Positions 16,162 through 26,900 of a stretch of 61,930 bases of DNA are shown here, piece by piece. The notes under the pieces were generated by a model that was given only the letters and a program-made list of their open reading frames with translations, had not been told where the DNA came from and ran no database searches. Location: NCBI GenBank assembly GCA_040905285.1, contig JBBDRV010000010.1, positions 1 to 61,930 on the forward strand, read 5' to 3'. Each line of letters opens with the position of its first letter. The first letter of the stretch is position 1. The position numbers were made by a program, and so were the translations under genes. The DNA comes from JBBDRV01 sp040905285 (lineage in GTDB: Bacteria > Bacteroidota > Rhodothermia > Balneolales > Balneolaceae).

Positions 16162-16437
16162 CTATCTGGCGTCATCCTGTTTTCCCGAATCATACGGATT
16201 TTCAATGCCGTAATCATTCGGGTTGTATTCGGCCAGTTCGAAGAAATATTTCCAGGCAAGCAGGCTCTGACCATTGTCATCCACCCAGTTCGGATGGCTC
16301 TGTTTGATGAGTCCGACGACACGTTTGGCGTATTCCAGCCGCTCGCGGGGATCGTCCACACGGGGAAGTGCGTCAATCATCAGATCCAGGTTATAGCCGC
16401 AATCATAATCTTTTGGTTTTTTTTGTTCTAAAAACAT
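16162..16437 (-). CDS. Small conserved protein resembling the N-terminal part of DUF4290
   Basis: A 91-residue acidic cytoplasmic protein with no signal peptide or membrane segment. The stretch LDLMIDALPRVDDPRERLEY, followed by AKRVVGLIKQSHPNW, resembles the start of the Bacteroidota DUF4290 family, which has a similar MVDY...IEDREERN...MG.LNPH pattern and is usually about 200 residues. This copy is short: it ends after FELAEYNPNDYGIENPYDSG. The function of the family is unknown to me. It lies between a DUF3467 gene and menF, all on the minus strand, but a repeat-rich gap separates it from the former. The DUF4290 assignment is from memory of the family pattern. Confidence 0.6.
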   Translation of the reverse strand: MFLEQKKPKDYDCGYNLDLMIDALPRVDDPRERLEYAKRVVGLIKQSHPNWVDDNGQSLLAWKYFFELAEYNPNDYGIENPYDSGKQDDAR

Positions 16438-16575
16438 TCGACGGGTCTGTTTGTCCTGGTTGAATTATCCTGATTGGATTCTAATACCTGTAATACCTGT
16501 AATAATGTACAAATTTCACCGACAAAATGGTAAGAGGTCTCAGGTCGGCACGGCATGTAAATCACTTTCATACCA

Positions 16576-16661
16576 CCAGGCAATCATGCAAGATACAACC
16601 AGGCAACCAGGCAACCAGGCAACCAGGCAACCAGGCAATCATGCAAGATACAACCAGGCAA
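16576..16661. repeat. 8-bp tandem array CCAGGCAA (five copies) flanked by a 23-bp direct repeat
   Basis: Five perfect CCAGGCAA units run at 16599-16638. Single units sit at 16576 and 16654. A 23-bp string that begins with the unit and ends AAGATACAA occurs at 16576-16598 and 16631-16653. The array fills the gap (16438-16698) between the DUF3467 and DUF4290-like genes, where no gene is seen. Near 16482-16502 the 9-mer TAATACCTG also occurs twice. Confidence 0.9.
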
Positions 16662-16698
16662 CCTGTACAACCATGCAAGTCATCCGGGGACGCTTCCG

Positions 16699-17022
16699 TC
16701 AGGCTTCAGGAGTGGGCCCCCGGTAATTAAACGGAACGTCGAATTTCTCTTTTGACGTGATGGCCCCGTGCTCTTCTTCATACTTCTGCACATTTTCGTT
16801 GAGTGCGGTTGCCAGGCGTTTGGCATGGTCCGGAGTCAGTACCAGACGCTTGACCACCCTGGCCTTCGATACGCCGGGCATAACAGCAATAAAATCGAGT
16901 ACGAATTCGGAAGCCGAGTGAGTGATCATCACCAGGTTTGAATAGGTGCCCTGTGCTTCGCTTTCCGGCAAATTTATCTCCACCTGTTTTTTCCCTGCAG
17001 ATCCTTTCTGTCTATCAGCCAT
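16699..17022 (-). CDS. DUF3467 domain-containing protein
   Basis: A 107-residue protein of the DUF3467 family. The characteristic core reads YSNLVMITHSASEFVLDFIA, then MPGVSKARVVKRLVLTPDHAKRL, followed by ALNENVQKYEEEHG. No signal peptide or membrane segment is seen. Its role is unknown; family members are small soluble proteins common in Bacteroidota and some other phyla. It begins 18 bp downstream of the CBS-like gene on the same strand and is probably co-transcribed with it. The charged N-terminus (ADRQKGSAGKKQ) is typical of an unstructured tail. Confidence 0.88.
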   Translation of the reverse strand: MADRQKGSAGKKQVEINLPESEAQGTYSNLVMITHSASEFVLDFIAVMPGVSKARVVKRLVLTPDHAKRLATALNENVQKYEEEHGAITSKEKFDVPFNYRGPTPEA

Positions 17023-17040
17023 AACTAAGTCTGTATCAGT

Positions 17041-18048
17041 TCATGTTGTGGGTTCGGCAGAATCCGTGTCCAGAAAGCTGTTTTCCCGCATCCATTCGTC
17101 ATTGAATATCTTGGAGGCATAACGCGTGCCGCTGTCCGGAAGTATCACTACCATCAGGTCCTCTTTCCCGAGGTTCTGCTCTTTGGCATACTCAATCGCT
17201 CCGTAAACAGCTGCTCCGCAAGAACCGCCGAGAAACAGCCCTTCCTGTTTGGCCAGAGCCCTTGTAGTTAAAAAGGCATTTCTGTCATTAACCTGGATGA
17301 CTGTATCGATCAGCTCCATATTGATATTGCCGGGTATCAGGTCTTCACCGATACCTTCGGTCAGGTAGGGTTTGATTTCATTTTTGTCGAATTCGCCGGT
17401 TTCAAAATATTTTTTAAACACGGACCCGACACTGTCGACCCCAATCACCTGAACATCGGGATTCTGCTCTTTCAGGAACCCCGCAACGCCTGAAATCGTG
17501 CCTCCGGTTCCCATGCCTGCCGCATAGTGCGTGATTTTTCCTTCCGTCTGTTTCCAGATTTCAGGCCCTGTCGTCTCATAATGAGCCCTGGTATTGCTTG
17601 GGTTTTCATACTGGTTGGGATAGTAGGAATTGGGAAGCTCCCTGCTCAGTCGGCGGGCCACTGAGTAATAGCTCCGCGGGTCGTCCGGTTCGACATTTGT
17701 CGGGCATATTCTTACCTCGGCACCAAGAGCTTTAAGCAAGTCAATTTTTTCCTTGCTCTGTTTGTCTGTCGTTGTGAAAATGCACTTGTATCCCTTTACG
17801 GCAGCGGCCAGCGCGAGACCCATTCCCGTATTTCCGGAGGTCCCCTCGATTATCGTACCGCCGGGTCGGAGCCGGCCGCTGTTCTCTGCATCTTCGACCA
17901 TTTTGACGGCTATGCGGTCCTTGATGCTTTGACCGGGATTAAAATACTCTACCTTGGTCAGAATGGTTGCTTCAAGGCCTTCGGACACCTTGTTCAGTTT
18001 AACCAGTGGAGTATTGCCGATAGTCTCAAGGATCGAATTGTAGTACAT
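17041..18048 (-). CDS. PLP-dependent cysteine synthase / cystathionine beta-synthase-like enzyme
   Basis: A 335-residue fold-type II PLP enzyme. The PLP lysine is Lys43 in NPGQSIKDR, the substrate loop is EGTSGNTG (68-75), and the phosphate-binding loop is GMGTGGT (177-183). The text between (YYPNQYENPSNTRAHYETTGPE, 141-162) and the C-terminal half (VGSVFKKYFETGEF, LTEGIGEDLIPGN, SGTRYASKIFNDEWM) is closer to the catalytic core of cystathionine beta-synthase than to CysK. It has no C-terminal CBS-pair domain. It could make cysteine from O-acetylserine or cystathionine from serine and homocysteine; sequence alone does not decide. Downstream is the DUF3467 gene. The 163 bp upstream shows no clear promoter. 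Confidence 0.88.
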   Translation of the reverse strand: MYYNSILETIGNTPLVKLNKVSEGLEATILTKVEYFNPGQSIKDRIAVKMVEDAENSGRLRPGGTIIEGTSGNTGMGLALAAAVKGYKCIFTTTDKQSKEKIDLLKALGAEVRICPTNVEPDDPRSYYSVARRLSRELPNSYYPNQYENPSNTRAHYETTGPEIWKQTEGKITHYAAGMGTGGTISGVAGFLKEQNPDVQVIGVDSVGSVFKKYFETGEFDKNEIKPYLTEGIGEDLIPGNINMELIDTVIQVNDRNAFLTTRALAKQEGLFLGGSCGAAVYGAIEYAKEQNLGKEDLMVVILPDSGTRYASKIFNDEWMRENSFLDTDSAEPTT

Positions 18049-18211
18049 GCTGAATTAATTTGGTCATGTTTCTTTGCCGTGGAATATAACAAAATGTGTA
18101 TCGATCTCTTAACGGTTATCCTCCGTCTGCTGAGGCCGGCCGGAAGCCTTGTCCGGTCGCAGGTGACGTTCGCTGACAGGCTGGTGGCTGGTCCGTCTTT
18201 GCATTCCACGC

Positions 18212-19294
18212 TTACTTCTTTGTATTCAAAAGGAGAATGATTCCGATCAGGAGGAAAAGCAGATGAGGCAGGCCGGCCGCGTAAACGGGATCGAGCGTTC
18301 CGGCCGCTCCAAAAGGCTCGGCCACTTTCATAAGGACGAGATAGACAAAGCTGATGACCAGTCCCGCCGTAATATAGAATCCTTTCCCGCCTTTTCTTCT
18401 CTCGGAAGCCAGGGCAAATCCGATGAGCGAAACGACCAGGATCGATACGGGATAGGCAATCCGGTTGTATAATTGCACCAGCGGCAGATTGATGTCTCCG
18501 GCTCCGACCCGCTGTATCGATTCAATGTAGTTTACTGCTTCGGGATAGGTCAGCTGATAGATATCCGACGTTCTTCTGGCAAGATCCCTTGGCAGCACGT
18601 TCACGTCAACAAGCTGTTCCCGGTTTGTGGAATCGACATATCCTTCTTCCGTGAATGTGCGTTCCTTGTAACGTTCTGCTTTCCAGGTCTGCAGGGAATC
18701 TACCCAGCCCAGCCTGTTGGCCGTGACAATCCGCCGTATTTCCCGGTCTGCACTGAATTCGACCAGCGTAAAGCTGTATCCCACGTTGGAATTGGAATCA
18801 AAGTGATTGACGCTGAATATGGTATTGGGTGATTCCTGCCGGTAAAGTCCGCCGTTGTCTATTTTGTCATTGCCGGTTCCCAGGTATTCCTGTTCGAACA
18901 GGATCCGCTCGGCATTGGATGTGGGTATCACATAGGCATCGAGATAACTGATGATCGCTGCCAGGCTTAGTCCGAACAGCATGTAGGGAGCCGCCAGCCG
19001 GTAGAGACTGATTCCCGACGCTTTGATTGCCGTGATTTCAAGCCGTTCCGTCATCTGGCCGGTAAGAAAGAGACAGGCGACAAAAATAGCTACTGGGCTT
19101 ACCAGCCGGACCATTTCCGGTATGTAATTGATATAGTACTCATTCCATATTTGAGCGATGGTCGCTCCCTGGTCCGAAAAATCATCACTGTTTTCAGAAA
19201 AGTCGATCAGGATAAAAACGCAGATCAGCACGACCAGGACAAAAAGGGTGATGGTCAGAAGCCGGAAGAAAATGTATCTGTCCAGTTTTCTCAT
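18212..19294 (-). CDS. LptF/LptG-type LPS export permease (YjgP/YjgQ family)
   Basis: A 360-residue inner-membrane protein with two N-terminal transmembrane segments (LLTITLFVLVVLICVFILI and VRLVSPVAIFVACLFLTG), the family signature TERLEITAIKASGISLYRL, a periplasmic beta-jellyroll middle, and three or more C-terminal membrane helices. LptF and LptG form the transmembrane core of the LptB2FG complex that extracts lipopolysaccharide. The ATG at 19294 is preferred over 19309 because it overlaps the preceding permease stop as ATGA (19291-19294) and gives the typical start MRKLDRYI. The two adjacent permeases are probably the LptF/LptG pair, but which is which cannot be told here. Confidence 0.9.
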   Translation of the reverse strand: MRKLDRYIFFRLLTITLFVLVVLICVFILIDFSENSDDFSDQGATIAQIWNEYYINYIPEMVRLVSPVAIFVACLFLTGQMTERLEITAIKASGISLYRLAAPYMLFGLSLAAIISYLDAYVIPTSNAERILFEQEYLGTGNDKIDNGGLYRQESPNTIFSVNHFDSNSNVGYSFTLVEFSADREIRRIVTANRLGWVDSLQTWKAERYKERTFTEEGYVDSTNREQLVDVNVLPRDLARRTSDIYQLTYPEAVNYIESIQRVGAGDINLPLVQLYNRIAYPVSILVVSLIGFALASERRKGGKGFYITAGLVISFVYLVLMKVAEPFGAAGTLDPVYAAGLPHLLFLLIGIILLLNTKK

Positions 19295-20694
19295 TTCCCG
19301 CCCGGCCATAGTTTAAAGGACGTACTGACTTTCAGCGTGAGGAGAATACCTGCTATTCCCAACAGGAGGTTAATGCCCCACATGCCCATAAACGGAGTGA
19401 TGTATATTCTGTCCGCCCACTTTTCCCCCTGGATGATCGCTATAAAATAAAATGTCAGAAGGACTGCCGCCGTGATGGCCGCAAAACCAATGTTGCCCCT
19501 TTTGGTCATCATGCCGATGGGTGCGCCCACGAGGACGAAAATTATGCAGGCAAAAGGGATCGAGAATTTTTTATATACCTCGACCATGTATTCTGCAATC
19601 CGCAAGTCCCGCCATTCGAGGTTGGTCTCCAGGTTGTCCAGATCAGACCTGTAATTACTCAGGGTGGAAAGGCTTTCCGTGATAATCCTTGACTGATGAT
19701 TCCAGTCGGTCATCTTGTCCATCTCGTTGAGGATTTTAAACCCGGAATGGTACCTGTTCACGGAGTCAGCCGGAGGGAGGGCGACCCGGCGAAATGACGA
19801 CGAGTGGTCCCTGTCCCTGACAAGTGCTGTTTTTTCCAGGTGATTCTGAAATTCATTTTCTTTCGCAGTACGGAGTGTGTCGATGACCGACAACATGGCC
19901 TGTGCACTCATTGTCCGGTCATTGCGGTTTCTCTGTTCCGGATTGGAACGGGAGAAAGCCAGGTCGGAAAGGTCAAAACTGATCCTGTGCCGGCTGAACT
20001 GTGACCGTTCCACGGTTTCTTCACCGACCCGGCTGCCGGGGATGTACCGGACGATCATGCCATCCCTCAGATGGAGTGACAGGGTGAGCTGATCGGGGCT
20101 GTCGAGCCACCCCGTGTCCGCTTTTATATAGGATCTGTGGCGGTCCCGGCCGGGTTCCTGAAACAGGGTGATATCACGGAGGGTGTCTGAATCAGCCGAC
20201 ATTTCCCGGACAAGAAACGTATATCCTTCGATTCCGTCATAAAAAACACCCGGCTGAAGATCAAATCCCGGTTTCTGCATACGTATATCGATAAACAAGG
20301 ACCGGGCCTTGTGATTTGATTCCGGAAGGATATTGTTTGAAAAATAGGAAAGTCCGATAAACAGGACGACCGCCACAGCCAGGACGGGCTTCATCAGGCT
20401 GAAAGGGTTTACGCCTGCGGCTTTCAGGGCTGTCAGCTCATTCCATTCGGAAAACCTGCCGAAGGCCATCAGTGTGGAAACAAGCACGGCCATGGGGACG
20501 GCAAGCACCACCATATAGGCAAGGTTGTTCAGGATCAGTTCGATGACGATAAAAAAGGGCAGTCCTTTCCCAACCAGCTTGTCCACGTGAAGAATCAGGA
20601 ACTGCATCAGAAGAATAAACATCACGGTAAAGAAGCAGAACAGAAATGGACCTACATGTTTCTTCAGAAGGTCCAGCTGTACATTGTTTATCAT
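19291..20694 (-). CDS. LptF/LptG-type LPS export permease, long form
   Basis: A 467-residue YjgP/YjgQ-family permease, about 100 residues longer than its downstream partner. Membrane helices flank the signature SEWNELTALKAAGVNPFSLMKP near the N-terminus, and a second group is at the C-terminus (FACIIFVLVGAPIGMMTKRGN, then FAAITAAVLLTFYFIAI). The extra length lies in the periplasmic region, which has a charged insertion with sequences such as LEKTALVRDRDHSSS. The ATG at 20694 gives the natural start MINNVQLDLLKKHVGPFLF; the frame is open to 20757 but those residues do not look like family sequence. It is the first gene of the pair and diverges from sprA. Confidence 0.88.
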   Translation of the reverse strand: MINNVQLDLLKKHVGPFLFCFFTVMFILLMQFLILHVDKLVGKGLPFFIVIELILNNLAYMVVLAVPMAVLVSTLMAFGRFSEWNELTALKAAGVNPFSLMKPVLAVAVVLFIGLSYFSNNILPESNHKARSLFIDIRMQKPGFDLQPGVFYDGIEGYTFLVREMSADSDTLRDITLFQEPGRDRHRSYIKADTGWLDSPDQLTLSLHLRDGMIVRYIPGSRVGEETVERSQFSRHRISFDLSDLAFSRSNPEQRNRNDRTMSAQAMLSVIDTLRTAKENEFQNHLEKTALVRDRDHSSSFRRVALPPADSVNRYHSGFKILNEMDKMTDWNHQSRIITESLSTLSNYRSDLDNLETNLEWRDLRIAEYMVEVYKKFSIPFACIIFVLVGAPIGMMTKRGNIGFAAITAAVLLTFYFIAIIQGEKWADRIYITPFMGMWGINLLLGIAGILLTLKVSTSFKLWPGGK

Positions 20695-20743
20695 AAATAT
20701 TGTTGGTAGTTGAAAATGCTTTTTGCTGCCGGCCCGGGGAAAG

Positions 20744-20774
20744 TTACCTTTCATCAACCTTTCAACAAAGGTAA
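20744..20774. promoter_or_regulatory. Inverted repeat carrying a -7-like box for the permease pair
   Basis: TTACCTTT (20744-20751) and AAAGGTAA (20767-20774) form a perfect 8-bp inverted repeat with a 15-base spacer. On the minus strand 20773-20766 reads TACCTTTG, matching the Bacteroidota -7 box TANNTTTG. No TTTG lies at the right distance for a -33 box, so the promoter is tentative. Confidence 0.4.
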
Positions 20775-20878
20775 GAATATTTTATTATCTGCATCGGACA
20801 TTACCCGTTAGATAAATACTGCTTTAAATTTCAGAGCCTATCGAACACTGCTACGGCGCAAGACCGAAAAGTCGTGTA

Positions 20879-20908
20879 TTGACCATCAGCTAATTGACCA
20901 TCAGCTAA
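20879..20908. repeat. Perfect 15-bp tandem duplication upstream of sprA
   Basis: TTGACCATCAGCTAA occurs at 20879-20893 and 20894-20908, about 80 bp before the sprA start. The rest of the 291-bp divergent region shows no gene. Confidence 0.9.
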
Positions 20909-20985
20909 CAGTGCGGACAGTATGGTTCACGTGGTGGCGCCAATCCGTGTGTGTATAAACCTGTCCGGACGATGAAAGTAAATCT

Positions 20986-23900
20986 GTGTATTTCAAAAGA
21001 CGTCGTATTATAGAATCGGTTGCGGGAATGCTTTTCTGCCTTCTGTGCTCTGCTTCGGGTGCCCTGTCGGCACATGAGCTTCCGGACGGGACTCCGGACC
21101 TGAATCTGACGGCGCAGGAGCTCGGGGAAAGAGCTCCGGACCTGAACAGGTCTCCGGAAAAAGCAGCGGCTGACACGACAGACAACGTGTATGGCCCTGC
21201 CTTTGGTTTGCCCCAAGCAGCACGTTTTGTGTCCCGCCCCTATTTGAAGCCTTACCCCCGGCTGTATCATATCGGGGTGCCGGGAGAGGCGGTTACGATA
21301 GAGCGCCTTCCCGGCGGAAGGTATCTGGCTGTTCAGACGATCGGAGAGATACCGGTGCGGCTGCCGGGGGTGTACCCGTTCAGTGAATATGCCGACCTGA
21401 CCCGCCGGGAGGATATGAGATCGATCCGAAGAGAGCTGATCGGGGAGTCTGCGATGGCGGAAGGTGAGAACCGCGGACTGCTCGATTTCCGGTTTACAGT
21501 ACCCGGCGGGAGGGAATCTGCCTTTACTACCATTTTCGGCCGGCCTGAAGTGAATCTGCGTGTCAACGGGATGGCCAATATGAATGCGGGTGCCACCATC
21601 CAGAAGACGTCGGACCCATCCCTTCCCCCCGACCAGCAGACACGGGTTGATCCGACATTCGGCCAGAACCTGCAGCTTAATATACAGGGTACCATCGGGG
21701 ATAAGCTGACGGTACAGACCGACTGGGACACCGAACGGACGTTTGACTATCAGAACCTGCTGAGTATCGCCTACGAAGGATATGAAGATGAAATCATCCA
21801 GCGTGTTGAAATGGGAAATGTCTCCATGCAGACAGGCAACTCCCTGATCCGCGGTTCGGGATCACTGTTCGGGATTAAGTCGGTTGCCCGGCTGGGTTCG
21901 CTCAGGCTGACGTCGGTATTGTCCCAGCAGAAGGGGGAGAGCAATACAGAAACGATCACCGGCGGCGCCCAGGAGCGGAGGGTAAGTCTCCGGCCTGCTG
22001 ACTATGAAAACAACCGGCATTTTTTTCTGGATTACTATACGCGTCAGGAATTTGAACAGAGCATGTCCAACCCCCAGCAGTTGCTCCAGACCCTGCAGAT
22101 TTCTGAAGTGAACATCTGGGTGCTGAGGGAACAGGTTCAGACGGAGGAAGGGTCGAGGCCGGCTGTCGCACTCACTGATTACGGGGTTGTGGAAAACCCG
22201 GATGGCACCTATTCGCCACCCGACAATGAGGCTGACCGGTTTGACCGGAATGTCATCGATTCCCTGCGGGATCCTTCCGTGGGCATTTCAGCCATTGACC
22301 TGGGCCTGGACGATCCGGCAGATTTTGAAGAAGGCTATTTCGAACTGCTGACGGAAGGGGCTGACTATACGGTTAATACAGTGACGGGGTATATTTCGTT
22401 AAACCGGTCATTGAGTTCCAGGGAAGTTCTGGCTGTTTCATTTACCTATCTGGGGGTTGACGGCCGTACTGTCTCCGTAGGGGATGTCAACCCCGGCGGG
22501 GGAGACCGTATTTTCCTGAAAATGCTCCGGCCGGGCACCGTATCCACGGATCATGCGGCGTTTCCCCTGACCATGCGCAATGTCTACTCTCTGGGGGCGG
22601 CGGACCTGACGAGGGACAACATCGATCTGGAGCTGCAGTTTACGGAAGGCAACGTGGAACAGAACCGGCTGCCGGGCCGGTTTACCACCCTTCTTCAGGA
22701 TCTGGGCCTGGACCGTGTCGACAGCCAGGGGGCGCCCGGTCCGGACAACCAGGTGGATTTCGGTACCGGAACCCTTGATGCCCGGAACGGCCGTCTCATT
22801 TTTCCCTATCTGGAGCCGTTCGGTTCCAGGCTGGAGGATCTTCTGCTGGAAGCGGGCACACCGGCAGAGGAGGTGGACCGCCTTGTTTTTGACCAGCTGT
22901 ATGAAGAGCGAAGGCAAAATGCCTCGCGTCTGTCGGAAAATAATTTTTACCGGTTTGACGGACTGGTGAAAGGTGGTGTACAGGAGAATTTTACTCTGGA
23001 TGTGGCTCTGGTTGAAGGATCCGTGCGGGTCTATGCCAACGGCAGCGAACTTCAGGAGGGAATTGACTATCAGGTTGACTACAGTTTCGGAAGCATCAGC
23101 ATACTCAACGACCGGTATACAGCTCCCGGTCAGGAGATCAGGATAGAGTACGAAAACCAGGCCCTCACCACGATTGAACAGAAAACCTTTACCGGGCTTC
23201 GGGCGGAATACGAGCTGGGCAATGATATCCGGCTGGGGGGAACGTATTTCCGGTACAACGAACGGCCGCTGGACGACAAGATCCGCATAGGTGACGAACC
23301 GATCAGCAACATGGTCTTCGGATTAGATGCCAATGCCCGTTTCAACACACCGTTTATTACGGAGGCTCTGGATGCGGTGCCTTTTCTGTCCACCCGTGAA
23401 CCCTCGGAGGTGTCTTTCAGCGGAGAATTTGCCCAGCTTCGTCCGGGGATTTCGGAGACCAGCGCGGTAGACCGGGCGATCAGAAACAATGAACTGCATG
23501 CCGATGAGCAGGAGGGTCTTTCATTTCTGGATGATTTTGAAGGCTCAAGTATCAAAATTAATCTGATGAATCCTGCCCGGTGGTTTCTGCCTTCTGCCCC
23601 GGCTGCCGTACCCGGATACAGTGCGGATGAAATCTACTTTGAAGAGGATGTCACGGCCCCTTCCGGTTCCCCCCGGGACGTTCAGGCAGACCGGTCGGAC
23701 CTGCGGTCAGGGTTTTCCTGGTATTCCATACCCCGGAATATCAGCAACATCCTCGAGGGGGTCGAGTATACGCCGGAATCACAGCCTGTAAGAGTGACGG
23801 ATGTATTTCCGGGCCGGGAAACCAGGAATCCGCAGGACGAGATAGTGACAACCCTCGATGTGCATTATGATCCCACCAGCCGGGGTCCCTACAACTACAA

Positions 23901-26900
23901 CATGGACCTCCGGAGACTTCTGGAGAATGAGCCCGAACGAACCTGGGGCGGCATGACGGCTGTACTGCCTTCCGGGCAGGAAGATTTCAGTCAGAATAAT
24001 GTTGAATTTATTGAATTCTGGGTCCAGCCCATTCTGCCCGGCGGACGGGATCCCATGGCCGGCGATATGGAGAATTACGATGGCAGGATCTATATCGATG
24101 TCGGTGTTATTTCCGAAGATGTGGTACCGAATGCCAAACTGAATACCGAAGACGGTCTGGCCCTCAACCCCGCTTCACTGGCACCGGACAGCCCGGGGGA
24201 CCCGCGGTCATACCTGCCGTCCAATCCCGCGCCGCCCGAAGGACAGTTTTCGACAGAGAACAGGGATCTGGAAGATGTCGGTCTTGACGGATTGCCCTCA
24301 TCCGGCGGGTATAACGGATTGAATGAACGATCTGTCTTTTCAGGCTTTATTGACGCCATGGAAGCAGATTATGGCCGGAACAGTCCTGAGTTCCAGTCCG
24401 TCTTCAGCGATCCTTCCAATGACAGTTATGCCTTTTACGGAGAGTCATCGGTAGAGGATCTGCCGCTTCACGAACGATTTTACAGGATGATGAGCCATTA
24501 CGAGGGCAATACCCCCGTGGATCAGGGCGACCGGAGGGCCGTCACCAACCGGCCGAATACCGAAGGGCTGGTGAATCCGTCGCGGGTGGAGTTGAACAAT
24601 GCCTATTTTCAGTATGAGCTTGAATTTAATCCTGCAGATTTTGCAGCCCTTGCGGCGGGTGAAGAGGGTACATTTATCGTGGACCGGGTATCGGGGACAA
24701 GACAGGAAGACAGATGGTATCAGGTACGGATACCGATGGATGAATTTGCACGGCAGGCAGGGGAAATAGAGGATTTTCAGAATATAAGCTATGTACGTAT
24801 CTGGATGTCGGGCTATTCACAGCCATTCACCCTGCGTTTTGCCACTCTGGATTTTGTCGGCAGCCAGTGGCAGCATGCGGAGAGCGTCAATGAAGCGAGC
24901 GATCCCTCCGCCGACATGAAGGTGTCGACCGTGAACATCGAGGAAAATTCCAGCCGCCGTCCGGTTCCCTACCGTCAGCCGGTCGGGGCTATCCGCGCCC
25001 GGGAAAGGGGTACGCAAATGCAGTCCCTGCAGAATGAACAGGCGATTGTCCTGGATGTTGAAAACCTGGGGCCGGGGGGGGTGCAGCTGGTCAGGCGGAA
25101 TTTCCCCGGCGGCCTGAACCTGTTGAATTACTCGAACATGAGAATGTTTGTTCACGGGGAGGGCTATGATTCCCGCGATGAGGCTGAGCTGGTCATGCGC
25201 TTTGGCAATGATCTTGACAACAGCTATTACGAGTACCGTCAGCCGGTCAGTCCCACTGATGTGGGTTTTCCGTTCCAGGATTATGATCCGGGGCAGGGGG
25301 CGAGACTTGAGGAAGAGGCTGATCAGGTCTGGCTCTACGATGAAAACAGCATGAATATTATTCTCAGGGCGTTCAATCAGCTGAAACAGCTGCGGGACCA
25401 GGAAGCTCCCGAAGATGTCAGCCGGCTCTTTGAAAGGAACAATCTGCTGGACGAGGCCGCGCCCGGTGCTGTGATCGCCATTCGTGGAAATCCTTCTCTC
25501 GACCGGGTGAATGAAATCGGAATGGGAATCAGAAATCCCTATGATCCGGACGATCCGTCCGGACCGGGCTCACCGGTGTTGAATGCGCAGTTCTGGCTGA
25601 ATGAACTGAGGGTGTCGGGATTTGACAATGAGCCGGGATGGGCGGCCAATGCAAAGTCGTCCTTCAAGCTGGCTGACGTTGCCACACTGTCGACCAGCCT
25701 GACCCGTCAGACGGCCGGTTTCGGGGCGCTGAACTCGCGGCTGGGGGAGCGCAGGGTGTCCGATCAGCTGGCCTATGATGTAAGTTCTACCGTTTACATG
25801 CATCGGTTTTTGCCCGAAAGGTACGGGTGGAGCATTCCGGTGAACCTTACCACCCGAAGGTCCGAACTGACCCCGAGATTTCTTCCGAATGAAGGGGATA
25901 TCCGGTTGTCCGACTTCAGGGAATCGGTCCGTTCGAGGGAAGACCTCACCGTCTCTCAGCAGGAGTTGCTTATCGAGCGGCGAATCCGGGAAGTCCAGTC
26001 TGTAACAGAGTCTTATGCGGTTAACCTGTCCAACATTTCAAAAAATGATTCCCGGAGCCGGCTGACCCGGTTTACCCTCGATAACACCACCTTCAATTAT
26101 GTATACAATACGTCAAATACAAGGAATCCCCAGTACCGTTTCCAGGATAACCGTAATTTCAATACCTCAATAAGGTACAACATTGATTTCCCCGCTGTCC
26201 GCTATATGCGGCCGCTGGGCTTTATGGAGAATCTTCCGCTGGTACATGTCTTTTCCGGGCTCGGCATCGGAATGATTCCCAACAACTTCACTTCGTCATT
26301 CCGTATGAACCGGATGTACGAGGAGCGCAGGCGAAGGATCTTTGACCAGGCGCAGCCGGACCAGCCTCTTCAGCAGACACATAATTTCAACTATAATACG
26401 ACAGTCGGTTTCGGGTATAATCTGACCCGTTCGGTTACGACAAATTTTCAGGCACAGGGAGGATTTGACCTCAGCAGGGCCGGCCAGAGGGATGCGGGGC
26501 TGACGGGAAGCGACAGTACGGCCTTTGACATCATTCCTTCATTCACGGTGCTGGAACGCCTGATTACAGATCCGGAGGTTCAGCCCAGGCGTTCGACGTA
26601 TCAGGAGGATTATACGGCAAGCTGGCAGCCCAGGTTCGACCAGCTGCGGCCGGTGAGCTGGGTGAATTACACGTTGCGCTACGGGGGCGGCTACAGATGG
26701 GAGAATACGCCGTTCGATTCAAATCTCGGTGCCAGGGTGTCGAATACACTGAGGCTGGACCATAATCTCCGGTTAGAGGTCGGAAACCTTCTGGACAGGT
26801 GGGAATTTTTCAGCCGGTTGAAAGACGCCGGCCGGCCTGCGGGGCCGGCAGGATCTTTGCAGCAGGCTGATGGTCAGCAGGAAGCAGACGGCGCGTCTGC

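Noticed and set aside
16576..16661. CRISPR array at the CCAGGCAA repeats
   Set aside because: The units are 8 bp with no unique spacers, and no cas gene is near.
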